Made by a program: the position numbers and the translations under genes. From Duodenibacillus intestinigallinarum (GTDB lineage: Bacteria > Pseudomonadota > Gammaproteobacteria > Burkholderiales > Burkholderiaceae_F), in assembly GCA_019117105.1 (NCBI GenBank), contig DXAH01000050.1:62001-126000 (forward strand): 64,000 nucleotides of DNA, written 5' to 3'. This document shows, in pieces, positions 59,049-64,000 of the stretch (positions are counted from its first letter, which is position 1; each line of letters starts with the position of its first letter). The notes under the pieces are model-generated. The model made no database searches. It was given only the letters and a program-made list of their open reading frames with translations, and was not told where the DNA came from.

Positions 59049-61064
59049 ATGTATTTGTTTTTTGAAGAGGCCGGAGACTTCAAGGCCGGAACGGTTCTGA
59101 AAAAAGACGGAGCCAACTATCAAGTCGAACTTACGACGGGACGTCGCTGCAAGGTTAAGGCCAATCACGTTTTTTTCGAATTCGAATCTCCCTCGGCCGC
59201 GACCTTTTTAACCCAGGCGCAGGAAACTGCCGCTGAGATGGATCCCATGTTCCTGTGGCAGGTGGCTCCCGAAGAGGAATTCGGCTACGAATCGATTGCA
59301 GCTGATTACTTTTCTTCGGTGACGGCAGTGGAAAAGGGCGCCGCGCTGATTGCGCTGCACTCCAATCCAGTTTACTTTTACCGCAAGGGACGGGGCAACT
59401 ACAAAAAGGCTCCCGAAGATATCCTGCAGCGCGCGTTGCAGGCGGTCGAACGCAAGCGGCTCGAAGAAGAGCGCCGCAAGAATTTGTCCGCACAGATGAT
59501 TGCCGGAGAATTGCCGCAGGAGATTGCCTGTCGCGTTTACGAACTGCTCCTGAGGCCCGACAAGAACAGCACGGAGTGGAAGGCGCTCAACGATGCCGCT
59601 AGCGAAGTTCGCATGAGTCCGCTGCGCCTGATGATGAAGCTCGGCGCCGTGCCCGACGCCTTTACCTGGCACGTCGAGAGCTTCTATCGCACGAATTTTC
59701 CCAAGGGCAAGGGGTTTACTCAGGCTGCCAGTGAAGTGCCCGCGGCACCTGACGATCTTCCAGAGGCAGCCGTCGAGGCGTTTTCCGTTGACGATTCGTC
59801 GACCACAGAAATTGACGATGCGGCCAGCGTCACACACCTTGAAGGCGGCAAGAGCCGCATCGGTATTCACATCGCGGCGCCCGCACTGATCATGCCTCGC
59901 GGAAGCGTTGCCGACGAGTCGGCCCGCAGTCGCATGTCAACGGTCTATGCTCCTGGCATGAAGACGACGATGCTTCCGGAAAGCTGGATCGAACGCACCA
60001 GCCTTGACGAAGGCAAATGCGTGCCCTGTGTGTCGCTGTATGTGACGGTCGACGACGAAACGATGGCTGTTCAGGCCACCGAAACGCGCGTGGAGAAAAT
60101 CACCGTCAAGCACAATCTGCGCTACGACCTGATTCATGAGAAAGTCACTGCTGAAGCGATCGAGGACGGTACGCTTGCGGTGCCTTGTGCTCACGAGATC
60201 GGATTTCTGTGGCGTTTTGCCAAGGCGCGGCTGGCAGAGCGAGAAGAGCGCCGCGGCCGTCCCGAGCCGACGGGTCGCATTGATTGGTACCTGGAACTTG
60301 AAGGCGAAGGCGAGAACCTGCGGATCATCCGAAAGGGACGCGCGCGCGGCGAACCGTTGGATTTGATGGTGGCCGAGCTGATGATTTTTGCCAACAGCAC
60401 CTGGGGGCTGTGGCTTGAGGAATGCAAGACCGCAGGCATATACCGCAGTCAGCGCATGGGGCGTGTGCGCATGAGCACGAGTCCCGGTCCGCACGATGGT
60501 TTGGGTGTCGTGCGTTACGCCTGGTCGACTTCACCGTTGCGCCGATATGTGGACTTGGTCAACCAGCGGCAGATCATTTGTGCGGCGGCGGGAACGGCAC
60601 CTGCTTACATGGGCAACGATTCGGACTTTTATACCATCGTGAGCCAGTTCGAGTCTGTTTATGAAATCTACGGCGAATTCCAACGCAAGATGGAGCGCTT
60701 CTGGTCGCTCAAGTGGATCGAGCAGGAAGGCTTGAAGGAAATCGAGGCCGTGGTGATCAAGGGCGATCTGGTTCGCGTGGAAGGATTGCCGTTGGTGCAG
60801 CGCATTCCCGGAATGCCGGAACTTGACCGCGGCAGAAAGGTGCTCTTGGGCGTTCTCGGTTTCGACTACATTGACGTGCTCTTTGAGGGCAAACTGCTGG
60901 CCGTTCTGGACGAAACCGATGAGGAAGCGCTTGAAGAAGGTGACGGACTTGAGCAAGAAAGCGAAGCTGTTGTAGAGCCGCAGGCCGCCGAGGCGGCCGA
61001 GCAGCATGCACAGGCAGCAGAACAGTCGGCCGAAACTGTCGGCGACGAGGCGTCAAGCGGTTAA
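59049..61064 (+). CDS. RNB-domain (RNase II family) ribonuclease
   Basis: This 671-residue protein has an RNB catalytic core from about residue 240, with the metal-binding VDDSSTTEIDDAASVTHLEG near residue 246 and RMSTVYAPGMKTTMLP near residue 300. YAWSTSPLRRYVDLVNQRQI near residue 490 is a hallmark RNB segment. An S1-like domain follows, and the tail (about 625-671) is very Glu/Ala-rich. It would degrade RNA from the 3' end. This gene between mpl-YqiA and aroE is typical of Burkholderiales and is distinct from classic rnb/rnr. Confidence 0.92.
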   Translation: MYLFFEEAGDFKAGTVLKKDGANYQVELTTGRRCKVKANHVFFEFESPSAATFLTQAQETAAEMDPMFLWQVAPEEEFGYESIAADYFSSVTAVEKGAALIALHSNPVYFYRKGRGNYKKAPEDILQRALQAVERKRLEEERRKNLSAQMIAGELPQEIACRVYELLLRPDKNSTEWKALNDAASEVRMSPLRLMMKLGAVPDAFTWHVESFYRTNFPKGKGFTQAASEVPAAPDDLPEAAVEAFSVDDSSTTEIDDAASVTHLEGGKSRIGIHIAAPALIMPRGSVADESARSRMSTVYAPGMKTTMLPESWIERTSLDEGKCVPCVSLYVTVDDETMAVQATETRVEKITVKHNLRYDLIHEKVTAEAIEDGTLAVPCAHEIGFLWRFAKARLAEREERRGRPEPTGRIDWYLELEGEGENLRIIRKGRARGEPLDLMVAELMIFANSTWGLWLEECKTAGIYRSQRMGRVRMSTSPGPHDGLGVVRYAWSTSPLRRYVDLVNQRQIICAAAGTAPAYMGNDSDFYTIVSQFESVYEIYGEFQRKMERFWSLKWIEQEGLKEIEAVVIKGDLVRVEGLPLVQRIPGMPELDRGRKVLLGVLGFDYIDVLFEGKLLAVLDETDEEALEEGDGLEQESEAVVEPQAAEAAEQHAQAAEQSAETVGDEASSG

Positions 61065-61125
61065 AATCGAGGAAAGGACTCGTGATTTGCAGTTCTTATG
61101 AGATTGTCTACCTGCGGGAGGTTGT

Positions 61126-61950
61126 ATGGATAAATATTTTGTGATCGGTCATCCGGTTAAGCACTCGCTGTCGCCAGAAATCCACAAGATGTTTGCCGCG
61201 CAGTTTGACATCGAGATGAGCTACGAGACTCGAGATTTCGAACCTGGCGGATTCATTGAGGGTATGGCGGTTCTTCGCCGCGAGGATTCTCCCAAGGGCG
61301 CTAACGTGACGCATCCCTTCAAGATGGACGCTTATCAGTACTGTGACGAAGTGACGCCGCGTGCGCGCAAATGCGAAGCGGTCAACACGCTCATTTTCGA
61401 CGGTAATCGTGTTCTGGGCGACACCACCGACGGCAAGGGTTTTGTGGACGACGTGACGCAGCGTTGCGGCGCTTCCTTGACCGGTGCTCGCGTGCTTATC
61501 CTGGGGGCTGGCGGTGCCGGCCGCGGTTTGGCGGCAGCTCTTCAGGAAGAAGGGTGTGCTCGCATCTATATCGCCAATCGTACTCCTGAGAGAGCGCACT
61601 CCGCCGGTGCGGCGCTCGGCTGTGCATCGGGCAGTTTCGTGGATTTGATCAGCGAGAAATTCGACATCATTGTCAATGCGACGAGTGCCGCATTCTCCGG
61701 GGCGGCCCCGGCTGTTCCCAATTGCGTCTTCTCCGAATGCTCGCTTGCGGTGGACTTGACGTACGCAGCTTTGCCGACGCCCTTCATGCAATTGGCAAAA
61801 GAGTCCGGCACTGTTCGTGTGGAAGACGGTTTGGGCATGTTGGTGGCGCAAGCTGCAGAAAGCTTCGCACTTTGGACGGGCCGCATGCCGGACACCAAGC
61901 CTGTGTACGAAAAAGTGCGTGCGGCATTCGATGCCAGCGTAGCGCTCTAA
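61126..61950 (+). CDS. aroE: Shikimate dehydrogenase
   Basis: This 274-residue protein has the shikimate-binding VIGHPVKHSLSPEIHKMFA near residue 7, the catalytic Lys in NVTHPFKMDA near residue 61, the NADP motif LILGAGGAGRGLAAAL near residue 125 and the NRT motif IANRTPERA near residue 148. It reduces 3-dehydroshikimate in the chorismate pathway. That pathway could also provide the aryl starter of the polyene cluster. The GGGAGG element lies before the ATG. Confidence 0.96.
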   Translation: MDKYFVIGHPVKHSLSPEIHKMFAAQFDIEMSYETRDFEPGGFIEGMAVLRREDSPKGANVTHPFKMDAYQYCDEVTPRARKCEAVNTLIFDGNRVLGDTTDGKGFVDDVTQRCGASLTGARVLILGAGGAGRGLAAALQEEGCARIYIANRTPERAHSAGAALGCASGSFVDLISEKFDIIVNATSAAFSGAAPAVPNCVFSECSLAVDLTYAALPTPFMQLAKESGTVRVEDGLGMLVAQAAESFALWTGRMPDTKPVYEKVRAAFDASVAL

Positions 61951-62133
61951 TTTGCACATTTTTGGTGTGATTCCAGCGGCGGGTTTTCTCATGAAGGCTC
62001 GCCGTTGTTTTGTTGCGGCATTAGAAAGTTCAGTCTGCAGCTCGACAAGTAACTGGCTCGTCAGACAGTGGATCAGACAGTTTGCGATTCCGGGCGAACA
62101 GTTTGGTGTCAAATTTTCAGTATCGGCAAAAGA

Positions 62134-62560
62134 ATGACAGCTGAGATTGAAGTTGTTGAGGCGATTCGGCATATGCGACGAATCGGCAAGGATTATCAGC
62201 ACTACGAAGTCAAAGAAGCCGTCGGCGGATTGCCTAAGAGTTTGCCGTAGAGCATCTCATCGTTTGCCAATATGCACGGCGGACTTATTGTTCTGGGGCT
62301 TTCCGAAAAAGCAGAATTGTCGTCCGGCTGTTGGTTTTGATGCCGAAAAAACCTACGCTCAGATGCAGTCGATCGGTGACAAGATGACGCCGGTCATTCA
62401 GACGGAGACCGAAATCTTTGTATTGAAACCCAGCCGATCGTCGTTGCACGTATCCGGGAACTTTTGAGAAATCAGAAACTCTGCTACAGCTCTGCGCGCG
62501 GACAATACGAAGGAGTCTTTATTCGCTCAGACGATGGCGATCGCCATCTGACACCGACAG
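62134..62560 (+). pseudogene. Decayed AlbA_2/Schlafen-type (COG2865) DNA-binding domain gene
   Basis: Three frames together spell one N-terminal AlbA_2 domain. Frame 1 from ATG 62134 gives EVKEAVGGLPKSLP, then an in-frame TAG (62248-62250), then SISSFANMHGGLIVLGLSEK. The frame must shift near 62310-62320 to read RPAVGFDAEKTYAQMQSI, then shift back near 62415-62422 to read IETQPIVVARIRELL and GVFIRSDDGDRHLTP. The ATPase-like C-terminal part of such proteins is missing. One stop and two frameshifts mark it as dead. The 183 bp between aroE and 62134 hold nothing I recognise. Confidence 0.7.
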
Positions 62561-62618
62561 CTTGTGTTTTTGCCCAAGTTTTGATCAAGAAGAGGCGGCG
62601 GCTCCCCATCTCGGCGTA

Positions 62619-62624
62619 CAATGC
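62619..62624 (+). promoter_or_regulatory. Candidate -10 element before mgtE
   Basis: TACAAT in the GC-rich stretch after the pseudogene is one base from the -10 consensus. No convincing -35 is seen at the right distance. It would give a leader of about 150 nt before the GTG start of mgtE. Confidence 0.3.
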
Positions 62625-62780
62625 CGCCCGTAAGCTTTTTTCAAGATGCGCCGACTGTCTGACCGTGCGGGCGGCGTTGCGCCCATACTGTTTAAGCGCT
62701 TGCGGTCATTGATTCAAGAAGGCACGCCTTTCGAACTTCCCCGTCAACCACTTTTCGCGGCATCCGCAGGGAGAAACGCA

Positions 62781-64000
62781 GTGACAGAGCCCGACGACAA
62801 AAAAGAAGAGCTCTTGGCAACAGAAGACGATCTCCTGTCGCGCGATCCGGAAGTGGCCAATCGCGCCTTGGAGCGCATCTCCCAAATCTTCGAAGATCAG
62901 GAAGACAGAGGCAAGGTCTCGGGCAACGATCCCGAGGAACCGGATGCCGCTGCGCTTGATCTGACAGCCGAGACTGAACTTACCGATGTTCTGAGCGATC
63001 TGCATCCGGCTGACATTGCTTACATTCTCGAAGCATTGCCGCCGGAACAGCGTCTGGCGGTGTGGAACCTCGTGCGTCATGAGCACGAAGGTGACGTTCT
63101 GGTCGAGGTGAGCGAAGGCGTTCGTGAAACCCTGATCGACTCGATGGACCGCGAGGAGCTCGTCGATGCCGTCGAAGGGCTTGATACGGACGAGATTGCC
63201 GACCTGGTTGACGATCTGCCGCCGGATGTGGTGGCCGAGGTTCAGGAAGGCTTGTCGCATGAAGAGCGTGCGCAGTTGCGCGCGGCGATGAGCTATCCGG
63301 AAGACAGCGTTGGCGCGCGCATGGACTTTGAGATGATCTCAATTCGACAGGACGTGTCGCTTGAGATCGTGCTGAAGTTTTTGCGTCGCTTCGAGTCTTT
63401 GCCCGATCACACCGATCAGCTGTTTGTTGTTGATCGCCAGGGGAAATTCTTGGGCGCGTTGCCGGTGGCGCAGATTCTGGTGCATGAACCGACTCGCTCG
63501 GTGTCTTCTCTGATGCAGTCCGACATCCTGACGCTTAACCCGTTGGATGATGCGAGCGATGCGGCGCAGGCCTTCGAACGCTACGACTTGGTGAGTTCGC
63601 CCGTGGTGGACGAAGCCGGACGCTTGGTGGGCCGATTGACCGTTAACGAAGTCGTTGATGTGATTCGCGAGGAAAGTGCCGAAGATGCGTATGCGGCCGT
63701 CGGTCTGGACGAAGAACAGGATATTTTCGGAAGTGTTTGGGACTCGGCCAAAAGTCGCTGGGTGTGGCTCGGCGTCAATCTGTGCACGGCTTTTTTTGCC
63801 TCACGCGTGATCAGCGCCTTTGATGGCACGATTTCCAAGGTGGTGGCACTAGCGGCGCTTATGCCGGTGGTTGCGGGCATGGCTGGCAATTCGGGCAATC
63901 AGACGCTGACGCTTCTGGTGCGTTCCATGGCTATGGGTCAAGTGACGGACGCCAACACAGGCCGACTGTTGAGAAAAGAGTTGTTGGTGGCGTTGTTGAA
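62781..64000 (+). CDS. mgtE: Magnesium transporter MgtE (3' end outside window)
   Basis: The frame stays open from a GTG at 62781 to the window edge, giving 406 residues. An acidic MgtE N domain has DLHPADIAYILEALPPEQR near residue 72 and LVDAVEGLDTDEIADLVDDL near residue 128. Two CBS domains follow (LFVVDRQGKFLGALP and SSPVVDEAGRLVGRLTV). The membrane part then begins, with LGVNLCTAFFASRVISAF and VVAGMAGNSGNQTLTLLVRS, the conserved pore region. AGGGAG lies 7 nt before the GTG; an ATG at 62646 in the same frame has no ribosome site. It imports Mg2+ under control of cytosolic Mg2+ sensed by the N/CBS domains. Confidence 0.93.
   Translation, partial: MTEPDDKKEELLATEDDLLSRDPEVANRALERISQIFEDQEDRGKVSGNDPEEPDAAALDLTAETELTDVLSDLHPADIAYILEALPPEQRLAVWNLVRHEHEGDVLVEVSEGVRETLIDSMDREELVDAVEGLDTDEIADLVDDLPPDVVAEVQEGLSHEERAQLRAAMSYPEDSVGARMDFEMISIRQDVSLEIVLKFLRRFESLPDHTDQLFVVDRQGKFLGALPVAQILVHEPTRSVSSLMQSDILTLNPLDDASDAAQAFERYDLVSSPVVDEAGRLVGRLTVNEVVDVIREESAEDAYAAVGLDEEQDIFGSVWDSAKSRWVWLGVNLCTAFFASRVISAFDGTISKVVALAALMPVVAGMAGNSGNQTLTLLVRSMAMGQVTDANTGRLLRKELLVALL

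Noticed and set aside
61108..62202. Minus-strand open frame of 364 codons
   Set aside because: Antisense to aroE and running into the pseudogene region; no conserved motifs.
1..64000. CRISPR array, insertion sequence, integrase or toxin-antitoxin pair
   Set aside because: I found no regularly spaced repeats, transposase or integrase motifs, or small coupled toxin-antitoxin gene pairs in this window.

Overview
The window looks like a chromosomal segment of a betaproteobacterium of order Burkholderiales, most likely a gut Sutterellaceae (Sutterella/Parasutterella-like). This rests on gene content and order (recX-sucCD-TerC, ffh divergent from a CcsA/YpjD gene, mpl-YqiA-RNB-aroE, split-type rfaE1), moderately high GC, and a Tat-exported flavoprotein beside a small tetraheme cytochrome. 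It is inference; no database was searched. Most of the window is ordinary housekeeping sequence. I see no insertion sequence, prophage or CRISPR array.

Layout. 1-4.8 kb (+): recX end, an SNF transporter, sucC-sucD, a TerC-like protein. 4.8-7.3 kb (-): LPS heptose genes gmhB, hldD, rfaE1. 7.4-18.3 kb (-): a tightly overlapping 13-gene aryl-polyene (APE) type cluster. It holds three ketosynthase-like proteins, a ketoreductase, a free dehydratase, a ligase-dehydratase fusion, two ACPs, two acyltransferases, a glycosyltransferase, a methyltransferase and a membrane protein. 18.7-25.8 kb (+): a small lipoprotein, a YheO-type regulator with a PLP enzyme, pgi, waaC, waaA, thiD. 26-32.6 kb (+): murA-hisGDBHAFI. 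32.6-34.6 kb (-): the tetraheme cytochrome and flavoprotein reductase. 35.1-36.7 kb: hsp20 behind a structured leader, trmB, tRNA-Gly(CCC). 36.7-42.8 kb (-): an EFR1-like ferredoxin, metI/metN, dnaQ, rnhA, a methyltransferase, ffh. 43-46.8 kb (+): YpjD-like, PP0621-like, ampD, YggT, MscS. 46.9-50.7 kb: pstB divergent from pstS-pstC-pstA with back-to-back Pho boxes. 50.8-56.8 kb (-): a PfkB kinase, prmA, accC, accB, a hypothetical protein, a DUF3426 protein. 57-64 kb (+): mpl, a YqiA-like esterase, an RNB ribonuclease, aroE, a decayed AlbA_2-type gene, and mgtE running off the end.

How the genes fit together. The APE-type cluster should load an aryl starter, extend it on ACPs with KS/KR/DH cycles and attach the polyene to a lipid-like anchor in the envelope. 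It has no recognisable thioesterase, LolA-like carrier, MMPL exporter or starter-forming enzyme. It leads into the heptose genes without a visible terminator, so outer-membrane lipid synthesis and pigment synthesis are physically joined. The most interesting non-coding signals are the ROSE-like hairpin series before hsp20, the paired Pho boxes between pstB and pstS, and a terminator-like hairpin 14 nt before metN.
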